Notes: a model not told the origin generated them from the letters alone. DNA of 64,000 nt from Chalciporus piperatus (GCA_038093975.1 JBBPTG010000070.1:62001-126000), one strand, 5' to 3'; positions 38,012 to 51,508 are shown, numbered from the stretch's first letter. Made by a program: numbers and translations.

Positions 38012-38796
38012 AGCTTCGGTTGGTTCATATCCTGGAGGGGGGAGTCTGAGACAGCCCAATCTAATGGCGATCGCGGAAGATTCATGGAAGATATGAATTA
38101 GGGCGGCGGAGCATACCTCGGGGAGTTGGGGAAATTACATGCACATTCATTGGTCACAAAATGGACGAACACGACTCATACATGGACTACTACTAGGGTC
38201 TTTTTGGTATTTACTATTACTAGTTCTTTTTCAAGCACACCGAACATCTGCAACAATATCATTGTATACCGGTTCTATCCACTTCTTCAACCAAGATGAT
38301 AGGCTACTCAAACGCGATCGCGACCCGGAGTGGAGCAAAGTCTATTGAACCCTGCGCCACCAAGTTGCCACAATCACCAGCTTACCTTTCATTAGCCGAG
38401 GAGAGGAGCTCGGGGCTTTGATAGGTTTGCCAACGTGACCCTTGGGGCCTTATCTCCTGGGAGCGAAACACGACCCACCAGATAGCCTCGTGCTTCCTCA
38501 TGCGATCCAAAAACAGTTTCCACGGCTTACTTCCGTGGAGTAGGCTCCAAGGTATGTCAACGACATGTGCACCAGTGTGCACCTGACATGCGCGAAAGGC
38601 TAGATGCCGTAGATTGCGTACTGGGTAGTCCTAAAGTTGGGCTCGGAGCGTCCTTAGTTCCCGCTTCCATCCCTTTTAAGATGGCTCGTTATCCTGGATC
38701 CCTCGATTGTGGTCGCGCAACCTGCAAGTTTTGCCAAGTCACCGAAGCTCCAACTGCATCTCGTGGCTAGATTACAACGTCGGTCTGGAAACCAAC
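38012..38796. other. intergenic region before the MFS gene
   Basis: About 785 bp without a supportable gene. Several short frames on both strands have no recognisable motif. The segment 38640-38796 is the probable promoter and 5' UTR of the transporter. Confidence 0.4.
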
Positions 38797-41138
38797 ATGC
38801 AAGACATCGATGATACAGCCATCCCTGGTTCCGTCTATCTCGTTGACGTGCAGGAGAGGTCGGCGGTCGTGCATGCTGACAAGACCAGCTCCATCGTACT
38901 CAGTCCGACGCCCTCTAACGATGTCAATGACCCGCTGAACTGGACGAGACGTCGCAAGATGATACATATGATTTGCGTTATGATTTGTGCGTTAATGTCC
39001 CTTTCCGGAACATTTCTATGTGCTTCTATGCTGTTACCGGTGGTATTCCGTTTCTGTGGTGCTGACGTCGTTCAATCTACAGATACCAGCGCAATTGGAA
39101 CCGGCACGACGGTTTTATACTCCATTCTACAACCCATTGCAAACGATACTGGGATACCATTGTCCACGCTCAATGCTGGCACTGGGTATAGTATGTGAAT
39201 TGTCCACGACCACCCATTTTTCCACTGAGTTTGTTCCTTTTTTCCTCCAGTGTTCCTATGTACGTGTCATTTTCGAGATGCTCATATGTTTGCATATCTC
39301 ATAATCGGGTTACAGTCCTTGGATGGGGAGCACTCATCAATCAACCTATTGCATTGACTTTCGGGAAACGAGGTGTCTATCTGCTGTCGGTTCTCGGGAG
39401 TACAGTGAGTATTACCGCTATCGCTTGTGATAGGAGGATGCTAAACGTTCACAAGGCGATGTGTCTTTGGACCCCACACATCAAGACGGAAGGTCAGTGG
39501 TGAGTTAACCATGATTCGGCTTACCCGGAGTAAGTTTGTGAACCGATTGCGTTCCACAAGGATCGCGAGCAAGATCATCCAAGGGTTTCTATGCACTCCC
39601 GTCGAGAGCCTTTGCGAGGTCAGCGTCGCGGACGTGGTGAGTGCTTCATACAAGACGGTAAATTACGAAATTGATACCCTTCGAGTTCTTTGCCCATGAA
39701 AGAGGAACCTATATTGGCATCTATACGTTGTTTTTGTTCGGGTACGTAACCGAAGGAAATACAACATCAACTGTCGCTGACGCTCTCCAAAGGTCGAACT
39801 ACTTTGCTCCTCTCATCGCTGGCGTACGTGTTTTTTTTTTAAAAAAAAAGCACATCCTGTCAGGATACTGAGCTTTTGCAACAGTTCATATATGATGGTC
39901 AAGGATGGCATTGGGTCATGTATTGGGCGGCGATCATCAACTTTGGATCTTTCATTATCCTATTCCTCTTCATGGAAGAGGTGAGCGAACGCCCGTTTGG
40001 GAGTTTACTGGTCGTTGCTCAGCTACTTTTTCTCAGACGAACTTTGTACGGACAACCAGCGAAGCAGCTGAAGCCACGAATATCAATAACGGAGACGACA
40101 AGTACGAAAAAAGTTCCTCGACCTCTGTGCTAGTAGGAACAGCAAAAACGTTCTTGCAGCGCCTCGAGTTATTCAATCACCGATATGCCTCCAATAAAAT
40201 GCTGTTCACCATGACCTATCGTCCCATCCTCTTGCTTCGCTTTCCCGTCATATTTTGGCAAGTCCACAGTGGCTTTAGTATCCTAACGCGCATGGCTGAT
40301 GTAGCATTTCGTAGGGCCGGGTTTCAATATGGCACATGTCTCGTGTGGTTCAATGTGCTCAATGCCACATGTTCTCTGATCCTCAGTAATCCTCCGTACA
40401 ACTTCCGTGCAAGCTTCGTTGGCTTGACTTACCTCGGACCATTGATCGGAATGTTATTCGGGTAAGTCTCGGCCTAACGCCATCCTCGTTAACTTGATGA
40501 AGATGTACACCCCCCCAGGACGTTTTATAGCGGATGGGTAGGTGACAGGTTCGCCGTCCGATACGCTCGCAGGACCCGCGGGATCCGAGAGCCTGAAGAT
40601 CGTCTCTGGCTCATGGTTGTTTCGCTACTACTCTGCCCTGCGTCCCTGATTCTCTGGGGCGTTGGCGCCTCCAGAGGTATCCATTGGGTAGGACTGGTCA
40701 TCGGTATGGGGATGATCTCGTGTTCGACCGGCATCGGATCTTCGCTCTCCATCGGGTATGCGCTCGATTCGTATAAAGACTTGGGTGGGGAGGTCATGAT
40801 GGCCGTCATCCTCGTTCGGGTGAGTTGTACCTCTTTTGTCCAACCTTCCAGAACGCCATATTAACCTTCCTAACAGAACACGTTATCGTTCGCCATCGTA
40901 AGTCACCAGTCCGTTTCTGTGTCATCGCACGGATCATGAATTGAGGACAACTTGACAGGGATATGGAATCACCCCGTGGCTCCACATGGGGTACCAGAAC
41001 ACGTTCATTTCTGCCGCGTTTGTTGGGTTGGCGATCACGATGACGTTCCTCATCGTCGTCAAATGGGGAAAGGGATGGCGTGCCGCCAGTAGGAAGGTGT
41101 ATTGGGCATATGTTGCCAGCAGTGGCTTCAAGCATTAG
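38797..41138 (+). CDS. major facilitator superfamily transporter
   Basis: Twelve-helix transporter of the fungal MFS group whose N-terminus carries the motif SNDVNDPLNWTRRRK before helix 1. The ATG at 38797 starts a soluble head of about 50 residues. Visible blocks: MICVMICALMSLSGTFLCAS, LGWGALINQPIALTFGKRGVYLLS, QGFLCTPVESLCEVSVADV, HERGTYIGIYTLFLFGSNYFAPLIAGFIYDGQGWHWVMYWAAI, LLRFPVIFWQ, FVGLTYLGPLIGMLFG, GWVGDRFAVRYARR and HMGYQNTFISAAFVGLAITM. The central loop contains a short charged stretch. Ten or so introns are present; one has a T10-A9 tract. Substrate cannot be read from sequence; relatives move drugs, polyamines or small organics. The stop is at 41136-41138. Confidence 0.85.
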
Positions 41139-41365
41139 GGCGATTGACCAGATTTGGTGGTGGCTTCAAGTTCTTTATCTAGATCTCTCCCTACGCGATG
41201 AGTATACTACAGATTCGATCAGCTGTCACAAGAGCACTGAGATCTGTCCGGGAAATGAAGAATTAATGGTTCACTCTGCGAGAACTATGGAGAATGGGTG
41301 AGGGAGGGTGCTCGAATGATCGGGGTGGGGTACACAAAACGCCAATGGATGAATCTAGCAGCTAA

Positions 41366-42964
41366 CTAACTGATATCCACGGTGACAACTCTTGATGGCC
41401 ATCCCGGTTCGATGGATCGGATCCTGCCTCTTACTCCATCAAGGCCCTTTGTAATTGTGACAGGTATATCCCACGATGGAGTCCCTTCACTAACAGCGAA
41501 CGTGCATGTTTCTTCACTTGCGTCGATGGCGAATTTACGAGTAAAGTAGGAGATGCTTGATCGCATCAGTCCTCGCATACAGCCGTCGTCAGATACCGTA
41601 TAACACTCTATAGCCCATGCATCGCTGAAGAGCTGTTTCAGGTGGATACGCATTGGAAAAAACTTTGTGGGAGGGGGAGACCCTGATAAAATGAGGTCGA
41701 CGCAAGAGTATTTCCAGCGCATTCTGCCGCACGGAGACGAGTGAAGGAGCCTGATATTGATGGATTGGGTAAGAGGATCGACAGTCGAGTTGCGGAGAAG
41801 AGTAAACGAGTCCATGCCCATGTTGGCGGGCATACTAGTAATCGCTTGGTGTGTCAAGCAAAGCAGGCCAAGCCGAATACGACCATCATCCCCGTGACAA
41901 GATAATGGGGAGCCTGGGATAACAAAAGCCTGGATGACGAGAGGGTGGAAGTCATAGACTCGCACAGCGATGATGTGAGTCTTCGTCAGAATGATGTCAG
42001 TCAACATGGCATTGTTTGCCTCAGACGCTGGAAGATGTTGCGATTCAGCCTGGGGAAGGCACATGTAAGTTTTATAACAGCACGCAGCTCGACATTCGCA
42101 TACCAGTTCCCCATCGAACATGGGCATTATGTGGAAGGTACGAGATCGGACGTCAAATATCAATGGAGTTGGATCAGCTTGTTGAACCCATACAAAAGGA
42201 GACGTTCCGTGGTGTTGGTGAGGGAGGTATGGTAGTTGCCACAAATCGTCTGGCTGTGGCTCAATATGAGACAGGTTGAAAATCGTAGGGTTGGAGAACC
42301 CGCTCCCGTCGAAGTCAAACCCCACCAAATTTCTGTGGCTCCATGAGCGAGTTTTGCCGATAACATTTTGATGAAGTGCACTCACTTGAATGGACCATCT
42401 TGATGAGATGTATACTCCACCAACAGGAGATACGTCCGCAGATTGTCTACGCTGGCATTAAGGATCGCCGAGAATGTAAAGCTCGGGTGGTCAGTGCCGT
42501 CATACAGCATCTGATCAGTGTCGATATTGGTGTCGCGACACCACACAGTCTTGCCCTCGAGCCAAATGTGCCATCTGCCACAGCCTAAAGTGGACTGTAC
42601 AGGCTCCTGGAACACATTCGTTTTCCATTCAACCTCGGTGCGGGAAATGACATTGATAGGTTGTGAAACCCAAGTGTCGGATAACTTTTCCGACCGAACT
42701 AGGGTGCGTTCCAGGTATTGAGTAGTTTGCCACGTGAACGGCCCAGGTGGACGCAGGAAACAAGCACTAGCATATATTTTCATCCAGAGAGTACGTTCGT
42801 GACTGACATCCCAGAATTGCTTAGAAACCTGTCCAAAATATTCAAGTGACAAGTAGCAGAAGAAACCGCCGGATGATTACTTGTCTTCGTTGCACGACTT
42901 TGCAGGGACCGAGGAAGCAGAAAATATCGTGGATGAGTTCTACGGGAAGAGTCCGAATCGGCAT
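41366..42964 (-). CDS. F-box protein (basidiomycete type)
   Basis: Probable substrate adaptor of an SCF ubiquitin ligase. I join three exons: 42964-42881, 42828-42386 and 42332-41366, giving 1494 nt and 497 residues. The N-terminus MPIRTLPVELIHDIFCFLGPCKVVQRRQ, continued by VSKQFWDVSHERTLW, is a good F-box with its LPxELI and FL positions. The next segment, IYASACFLRPPGPFTWQTTQYLERTLVRSEKL, is a pattern I associate with large agaricomycete F-box families. The rest resembles an eight-bladed or irregular beta fold with no named domain. Target is unknown. Splice phases fit, which supports the start. Confidence 0.8.
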
Positions 42965-43311
42965 TTACGCGTTGGCAGTGGAAGTTCTGTGGAATCAACG
43001 ACTCAAGGATAGAACTGCACGCTGAGGCAAGCTACTTAGCAAAGTCACATTACATGCAGTTTCAACCGGCAAACTTTGTTCTAACCTCTCATTGTTAAAC
43101 CTTTCCTTGACGATGCTCTCAAGATATTCCCTTGTTGTTTTCAATGACACGGTCTCAGAAATATATAGCGTAGCTCTCGTCTCGGTGTATGAACTACACG
43201 ACATTTGCTTTCATTCTTGGTTGTCAAAAACTGCAGTTACACACTTGAGCTCTTCCATGACAAGCTAATCTACACGAGACACGGAGCTTCGTCCATCGCA
43301 CACACTCTGAA
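42965..43311. other. intergenic region between F-box and aldo-keto reductase genes
   Basis: This is the 5' flank of the F-box gene and the 3' flank of the reductase, both on the minus strand. No gene is seen. A 69-codon minus-strand frame (42995-43204) is featureless. Confidence 0.45.
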
Positions 43312-44755
<1,444 letters not shown>

Positions 44756-45129
44756 GATTGTCTGATGTGCAAGGTATGTCAGTGATCTCACCGCAAAATA
44801 GCGGGATGTCAGACTCTTTCCTGAGTGTAAGACCTGCAAGACTTGATGATCGATATCAGTTAACGATGGTGGGTCTTCCACCGCATTTCTACTTGCCGGA
44901 GTCGGACATGTCATGAGATCAGCGACTCGAACTACGGCCCGACAGGTTGACATTCGTGAGACCATTTCCCAATACCATCAGCCTCATTCGCTCTTCCGCT
45001 CCGTGACGCAAGAGTGGAAGGATGTGTTCCTCGCGTCGTGCGGGGAGAAATTAGAATGGTTTTCTGAACTCTTTTCTGACCATGGACGACTGTCGTTCAA
45101 CTTGCGCCACCTGGGCACACCAAACCATT

Positions 45130-45407
45130 TCACCTGCCAGTGGACAGCTTCTTACAAGCTCCCGACGTCGCAACATGATCGATATCTCCTTTCTGGGATG
45201 CCCCCGCCAACCTTGCCTTCCAACTGGCATTCCAAAGGCCCGCGCATCCGTGGAGGATTGGCACTCGATTTTACCTGGAGTGGTGGAAAGCTCACATCTG
45301 CCGCTTTTACAGCGACGGAGAAGAGAGATGTTCGTGAAATGTTTGGCCGCGTCATTGGTCGACGGAGGAATTTATGTAAACTAGAGTTGCGTTTTCTGGT
45401 GAAGTAG
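45130..45407 (+). pseudogene. C-terminal fragment resembling GH95 alpha-L-fucosidase
   Basis: An open stretch ends with YLLSGMPPPTLPSN, then KGPRIRGGLALDFTWSGGKLTSAAF. This matches the pattern near the end of GH95 fucosidases, where a LLPALP segment is followed by RARGGF, an aspartate, a tryptophan and GKL. No upstream catalytic domain is present between here and the aldo-keto reductase start at 44755. The open frame extends left to 44913 but that part shows no family pattern. I take it as a relic. The match is short and from memory of the family. Confidence 0.4.
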
Positions 45408-45629
45408 CACATAGTAGGTAATTTACAAACAAACGTGCCTTTTTTGTGTACTATTGTTTCGTCACTCCACGCTCTGCGAACAATGTATTATATTATATTA
45501 ATATATATTCTGCGCACCTCATCGATCGACATCCCCAATGCTGTGGCCCACACTTCAAGTCCAACCCTGTAAAGTCCAGGTTATCAATACCACCTAGCAA
45601 ACCGGCGCCATCGTCGCACTCCTACCGTT

Positions 45630-48600
45630 ATGGACCCGCCTGAACTTGCTACGATCCAAGACACTCTCGAAGACGCTCTCCATGATCAGTTGGATGCTCT
45701 GGTGAACGAGGATCCCATAGTTCAGGCCGTGGTCATGACCCCCGGGTCAATCACGCCCGAGCAATTCCAGGAATTCTTCGCCAAAATTCTACTCAATACT
45801 ATAATCAAACATTCTGGTGATCGTTTGAGCAAAGAGAATCTCAGGTCCCATGGGAATTTACTCATCGAGAAGAAACCTGCATTGTTGGAGAAGCTGCAGG
45901 AAGCTTGGAAGATCAAGAAATACCGCTCCATCAGACTACTCAGTGCGTCCCAGTCGTGGCTTGCAATCAACTCGATCATATTTATCCCTCGTGCAGAAAT
46001 CCTTCAGGCATCTACCCGATTTTATAGTCAGTTTGTGTTGGTATGGTCTGTCAGTTCAGGACTATTGCTAATGGCGGTACCGCATGCAGGATATGATCAA
46101 CGCCAACCCTTAGCAATATCTTTCCGCGCGCCATTTTTCGGTGCAGCTGTTGATGGGTTCCTCGAGTACTTGGAAATCAACGAACGATTGTTCCGAGACC
46201 AGTCTATTGAGGCACCGTATTATGCAAAGTTTTGTTCCATCGTCCAGAGCTCGGGGACAGGAAAATCAAGGATGTTAACTGAGGTAAGCGTTTCCCTCCT
46301 TCCCTGCACCTGTGTTGCACTCACTTTTAACTGTCAGCTAAGCAAGAGGAACGTCGTCGTCCTCTACATCAGCTTACGTGACGAAGAAGACGAAACAGGA
46401 TTTCCGTTGCGAGATCCCATCCCATGCAGAATCTTGCAATCCAATGGCACGGCAAATGAGTACAAAAACGTCTGTTATGCATTCATGACCGTTCTTTTCG
46501 AGACGTTGGAGGAGTATCTCTCAGACGCAGTTGCAACACAAGGCGCGAAAAACACTGTCGAATACTGGAGTAAGACGATGTGCAACATGGATCTTTCCAA
46601 CACTGAGGTCAGGGAGCAATTCTTCGGCACTCTTCGAGCCAAGTATAATCTGGTGCGAAAATTATCCTTTTGATGTGCATGTGCAAGTGGTGATGTATAC
46701 CTTAGTACGCCCCCCTTCTTATCGCTCGTTCTAGCGACCCATCAAACAATTCAGATGTCGAAGAAGCTGCAGGAAAGCTTCGGACACTCTCACTTTCCGG
46801 TAAGTGACACTGTTCCTTCAGAAGGGAAAGTCATAGCTGAGTAATATTCCAGAATCACAGAAAGAACATGCTGGGTCTGTTGGTCTGTCTGTTCGTCGGA
46901 CTGTCCTCCTCGAGGCGTACAAAAAACTGGGTGCTTGCCTCGAGAAAATCATTAACGGTGCTTCCACCCGGCCTAGATTGGTCATCGCGATTGATGAAGC
47001 ACATCCGCTCAGCAAACCAGGAGCATTCCAACACTCTAAATATCACCCTGCCGACATCCTTACTAGAGTGATCAATGTTTATTCACACTCCGAGGCCCAA
47101 CATGCTATCTGGGTCGTGTTCGCTTCCACAACTTCTAGGGTCGCTGATTTCTCACCCCCAAATCCGCAGCGTCAGTACGTTGTTGCGTGCACGCTTTTGG
47201 TACTTATAGAATCTTTCAGATAACTCACTACGCAGTGCTGTTCGTGGTTACCAACTGTTTCGACCCTACACACAACTAGGATGGGATCAACATGCACCGG
47301 CGCTGGGCGAGCTTGACGCCAATGATATCGCCAAGTTTCCTCATATCCTGACATATGGAAGACCGTTGTAACACCACCTCCCTTCGTTGTTGATGCGACT
47401 CCCTGACATTTTCCCAACAACTACAGATGGAAGTCTCTTGTTGCAAGTGTCTATGACCCAGAAGGACTGTTCTTTATAGCCAAGATAAAGCTACGTGGGG
47501 GGAAACGCCTCAACTCCGGCGATGTTGAACCTGTGCTCGCAGCATTTGGGCAAAGGTTCGCATTGGAGGTGACACTGGGACACCCAGACTCCCTTCAGGT
47601 TTTGCAAACAGAAATCACTAGTCATCTCCGGATATGCCTCTCGATGACTTTGGATCGCAGCTGGTGCTATACCAGTTATCCTTCAGAACCGCTCCTCTCT
47701 TGTGCTGCGGCAGCTATGCTTCATTCCACTGACCTACACCGCGCCTTGATGATGCTCGAGGACAGGATCAGACAGGGAATCATCAACATCGGTGAACGTG
47801 GTGGACTCACTAGCCGGTTGCTCTGGCTAATCGCGAAAGATTTGTACGTCCGCAAGCATTTCGACCACACTCCCGAAGGATTTGTCGTCAATAGACTGGA
47901 TCTATGGCAATCAGAACTGCTTGATTGCAAAATGATCCCAGTTGTGGGCTGGCTCGAGTTTGTCTTCGGGGAGCGTGTTTTCGGAGAATCAGATGTGGAG
48001 CGTCAGCGTGCTCGCGCGTGTTTTGCGGATGCCTATTGTTATAGTATTTAAAAACTTTTCAAACTTTTGCCTACAACGGTATTCGAACTCTGGACTTTGT
48101 CTACAACTTAGGGGTCAAGCCGGATTCATCTTAATCCGCTCCGGTAGTCCCTGTAGCATTACGTAAACTATTACATAATCAGGTCACGTGACAAAGGTCC
48201 AGACTTAGATGAGTCAGCAATGATGTCATGGCCTAGACCCTAATCCGTACCTGGTACCTTTTCTTATCATCGTATCATTTACCTTATTTATCTTTCCCTT
48301 TGTGTTTTCCTTATTCGGCTGTTGGTCTGTGCGCACTTCTCAATAGTATATAAGTAACCCTGTACTTATCACAGACCTCAGTCTAATCCATTTGTTGCTT
48401 CACCGCAATTAAGTTTTAGTACTCAGCATACTCCTTCGCAAGGCCTAGTGTTGCCTTAAGTCCCCGCCGTGTTGTGACTTCGTCATAACACCTATGTCAA
48501 TTTCTCGCACTGGATCTCCATGGATTCGAATCTGTCAGGTGCTAGTGATGACCTACCGTTCGTTGTTTTCTTCCTCTCCTGCACCGCCAGTCCTAACACA

Positions 48601-49012
48601 CTCTTGTATAGCTTGGAACTCTGGACTCTTCGTCACTGGCAACGAACGAGTGCAGTGCAATGTGCTCCCCACCAGCCTCTTGTCGACAAAGTGATCCCTA
48701 TTTACTTCAAGGACATCAATAAACCAGTCGCAGCGCCAGACCAAATGTCGCAAATTCTCATTTCTGACGAGGATCGAGGATCGTCTTCCAATAGCCACTT
48801 GAACGACATTACGCGACAACACCCATCGATTGGCGGTGATGATATGATGGACGAGGACGAGGAGCGTACACGGGACGGCCAGCCATACATAGCCATCGTC
48901 GCTGACCTCGGACTATCCCCTGCTTTTTCCGCCACTTTCCCCCCTCCGGGCGTCGCCGAGCTTTGCTTGCGTATCTATGCGGCCGGACTCGATTCGGCAA
49001 CGTACCCGTTCC
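45630..49012 (+). pseudogene. P-loop NTPase of an expanded basidiomycete family, interrupted and truncated by LTR elements
   Basis: The ATG at 45630 starts a multi-exon gene. A P-loop is visible in KFCSIVQSSGTGKSRMLTE, followed by LSKRNVVVLYISLRDEED, and a Walker B-like RPRLVIAIDEAHPLSKPG near 46975. Downstream are HAIWVVFASTTSRVADF, YGRPLWKSLV and LTSRLLWLIAKD. It reminds me of the NTPase module in Crinkler-like proteins and other repeat-rich agaricomycete families; that link is tentative and its role unknown. A solo LTR with a CCTAT duplication interrupts it at 48037-48490. The same frame is open on the far side up to 49012 (YIAIVADLG, LCLRIYAAGLDSATYPFL), where a full retrotransposon begins and the rest is missing. 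Confidence 0.65.
48037..48490 (+). mobile_element. solo LTR with 5-bp target site duplication
   Basis: 454 bp from TGTTATAG to TCATAACA, with terminal inverted repeat TGTTAT/ATAACA. It is flanked on both sides by CCTAT (48032-48036 and 48491-48495). It is the same family as the LTRs at 49013 and 55152, with roughly eight differences by eye. It is left by recombination between two LTRs of a former full element inserted in the NTPase gene. Confidence 0.92.
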
Positions 49013-49466
49013 TGTTATAGTATTTAAAAACTTTTCAAACTTTTGCCTACAACGGTATTCGAACTCTGGACTTTGTCTACAACTTAGGGGTCAAGCCGGA
49101 TTCATCTTAATCCGCTCCGGTAGTCCCTGTAGCATTACATAAACTATTACATAATCAGGTCACGTGACAAAAGTCCAGACTTAGATGAGTCAGCAATGAT
49201 GTCATGGCCTAGACCCTAATCCGTGCCTGGTACCTTTTCTTATCATCGTACCATTTACCTTATTTATCTTTCCCTTTGTGTTTTCCTTATTCGGCTGTTG
49301 GTCTGTGCGCACTTCTCAATAGTATATAAGTAGCCCTGTACTTATCACAGACCCCAGTCTAATCCATTTGTTGCTTCACCGCAATTAAGTTTTAGTACTC
49401 AGCATACTCCTTCGCAAGGCCTAGTGTTGCCTTAAGTCCCCGCCGTGTTGTGACTCAGTCATAACA
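49013..49466 (+). repeat. 5' LTR of chromovirus 1
   Basis: TGTTATAG ... TCATAACA. It contains the TATA box TATATAAG at 49323-49330 and the putative RNA start AGTCTAATCCA at 49356-49366. Confidence 0.93.
49323..49366 (+). promoter_or_regulatory. LTR promoter: TATA box and inferred RNA 5' end
   Basis: TATATAAG is followed 33 nt after its first base by AGTCTAATCCA. That 11-mer is the exact reverse complement of the primer binding site just after the LTR. The start site is inferred from spacing and complementarity, not measured. Confidence 0.7.
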
Positions 49467-49468
49467 CT

Positions 49469-49479
49469 TGGATTAGACT
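49469..49479 (+). other. primer binding site, self-complementary (TGGATTAGACT)
   Basis: Two bases (CT) after the 5' LTR end. It pairs over all 11 bases with the inferred start of the element's own RNA and does not look like the 3' end complement of the initiator methionine tRNA. This points to Tf1-type self-priming. Confidence 0.75.
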
Positions 49480-50176
49480 TGAAAACACCGCCCGGACTCT
49501 AGGGCTAAAGAGTTGGTCAATAAGCATCGTTTGTGTACGTGACACACAGGAGAAAACAACTCCATCCACTGTTGTCTATACGGTCGTCCGCCGTTATAAA
49601 TAAGGATAAAGTTGCTGTTCCCCATAGTGCACAAGGGGCTTTTTGATCGTTCGAGACGTCTTGGGGCCCGCTCACGCGCCAACCCTCTGACTGTAGACAC
49701 GATCCGGGTTCGCGTGATCACCCGTTGACGTCACGCATTCGCCATCTGGCTATTCTATTCTTTTGGGCCAGCCTTTAGTGCCCCGTCTCTGTTATCCTCA
49801 GTACTATAGTATTTTGTTCGAAGACCGGATTGGGATCGTGCCCAATTGCGAAGGACGACAAGGGAAAAGCGCGTCGCCGCCCCCTTGGCTGAGTCATACG
49901 TAGCAACGTAAGCCGGCAGCACCGCCGAGGTACAAAAATAGAAAACAATAAAAAATAGTATCCTGTATTACGATAGCTTTTGCTGCTGCTCGAAAAAAGA
50001 AGTTCGAGAGTAGTGTATGTGTAAAATCAAATCAGATCTTGGGAAAATTCCTCAGAAGGTCTGCCGAGATTCCGATAAGCGTCGCAGGTATTACCTCCGC
50101 TCGAAAAAATATTTTCTTCGTCCTCGTGTCTGTCATCCCCAGAGAACCTTTGGAAGATAGGGTTCAGTAAGGATAT
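49480..50176 (+). other. untranslated leader of chromovirus 1
   Basis: About 700 bp between the primer site and gag, with an A-rich stretch at 49933-49962. No gene is seen; packaging signals would be expected here. Confidence 0.6.
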
Positions 50177-51508
50177 ATGTCAGCAGAGTTCCTAGATCAA
50201 GAAACACAAGCTCAGGGTTACAGATCTCCCCCACGTCACTTCCCTTCCTCATCCGAAAGTTCACATCCCCCCACTCCCCGTCCCGAATCTCCGATGGCAG
50301 ACCCCGCTGATCCCATCGCTGCTCTCACCGCCGCTCTGAAGGCGCTCATTTCAGACAATTCGGACTCTGTGTCCAAAAAAGTTGCCGACCCTGGGAAATG
50401 GGATGGTGACCGCACCAAGTTCCGGTTGTGGTGGGCGCAGGTTAACGCCTGGCAGTCTGTACACACGTGGAAAAACAACAAGGTTCGATGCCTCGCCGTA
50501 CTCTCACGGCTAGAAGGAAAAGCGGCTGGGTTCGCCCAGATGACAATAGAAAAATGGTCTCGATATGAACTATTACCACCGCCACCTGTAGAAGGCGAAC
50601 CAGAACCTGATCGAGCACCCCTGGGACTACTAGCATGGCCCACGTGGACAATATTTTCACATCTCCTCAAATCACATTTCCAGATTGACGTTCTCGCTCA
50701 CGAGAGTCTCCGGAAATTGGAAGCATTGAAGCAGGCTGGGAAACCTGTGGATATCTTCCTCCAGGAGTTTGAATTGCTGAAGGCGGAATCGGAGATAGAA
50801 GACGCTCATGCCAAAGAGCTTTTGAAAAAGGCAATAGATTACAAAATCTATTATCAGGCGCAAATCAACACCAATGTTGATGAGCAAAATTTAACCAATA
50901 CAATCGACACCTACCGAAAGTTAGGTCGCACGTTCGAGCGTATTGTTGTTGAACGCGGTGCTCCAGTCCGTCAGGCACCTGCGACTGCGCCAAGGCCTTC
51001 ATCATCCTATCCGTATCTTCCCCCTCGTTATCCAATCGCATCACGTCCGCTCCCACGTCCCCCCGCTCCGTATGCGGCCCCCCGTTTCACTCCCACAGGC
51101 ACACAGCCTGGTCGTGGAGCCCCGATGGATCTGTCGGCACAGCAAATGCCAAGATCCCCCGTTCGGGGAAACTGTTTCAATTGCGACCAGCCAGGTCATT
51201 TCGCAAACGCGTGCCCAAAGCCCCACAGGCCGCGTCAGAGACAAGTTGTTATGTGGGATCCATACTCGCAACAATATGTTGAGTCTTCCCTGCCGTTTGA
51301 CAACCGGCAGATGCCCTTCGCAGGTACCATCCCTGCACCCTACCCTTCCCAACCTTCCCCCTACCCCGCTGGCCCGTCCACCAGCACAAGTTACATGTCG
51401 CATCAAGCGGCATACACCAATCAAGAAGCGGAAGCGTACTGGCGCGACCGCATTGAATCAGAAGCTAAGGCACAGGCAGCCGAAGCTTTAAAAGGAAACA
51501 GCCAATGA
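50177..51508 (+). CDS. gag polyprotein of chromovirus 1
   Basis: 443 residues forming the capsid and nucleocapsid of the retrotransposon particle. The ATG at 50177 gives a Ser/Pro-rich head. The gag core runs from VADPGKWDGDRTKFRLWWAQVNAW to FLQEFELLKAESEIEDAHAKELL and IDTYRKLGRTFERI. A proline-rich linker leads to one CCHC zinc knuckle, CFNCDQPGHFANAC, near residue 334, then a Tyr/Pro/Gln-rich tail. The stop codon overlaps the pol start codon as ATGA. No internal stop or frameshift is present. Confidence 0.92.
   Translation: MSAEFLDQETQAQGYRSPPRHFPSSSESSHPPTPRPESPMADPADPIAALTAALKALISDNSDSVSKKVADPGKWDGDRTKFRLWWAQVNAWQSVHTWKNNKVRCLAVLSRLEGKAAGFAQMTIEKWSRYELLPPPPVEGEPEPDRAPLGLLAWPTWTIFSHLLKSHFQIDVLAHESLRKLEALKQAGKPVDIFLQEFELLKAESEIEDAHAKELLKKAIDYKIYYQAQINTNVDEQNLTNTIDTYRKLGRTFERIVVERGAPVRQAPATAPRPSSSYPYLPPRYPIASRPLPRPPAPYAAPRFTPTGTQPGRGAPMDLSAQQMPRSPVRGNCFNCDQPGHFANACPKPHRPRQRQVVMWDPYSQQYVESSLPFDNRQMPFAGTIPAPYPSQPSPYPAGPSTSTSYMSHQAAYTNQEAEAYWRDRIESEAKAQAAEALKGNSQ

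Noticed and set aside
48055..48110. tRNA-like ATTCGAACT word inside the LTR
   Set aside because: It recurs in all three LTR copies as part of the LTR and no cloverleaf forms.
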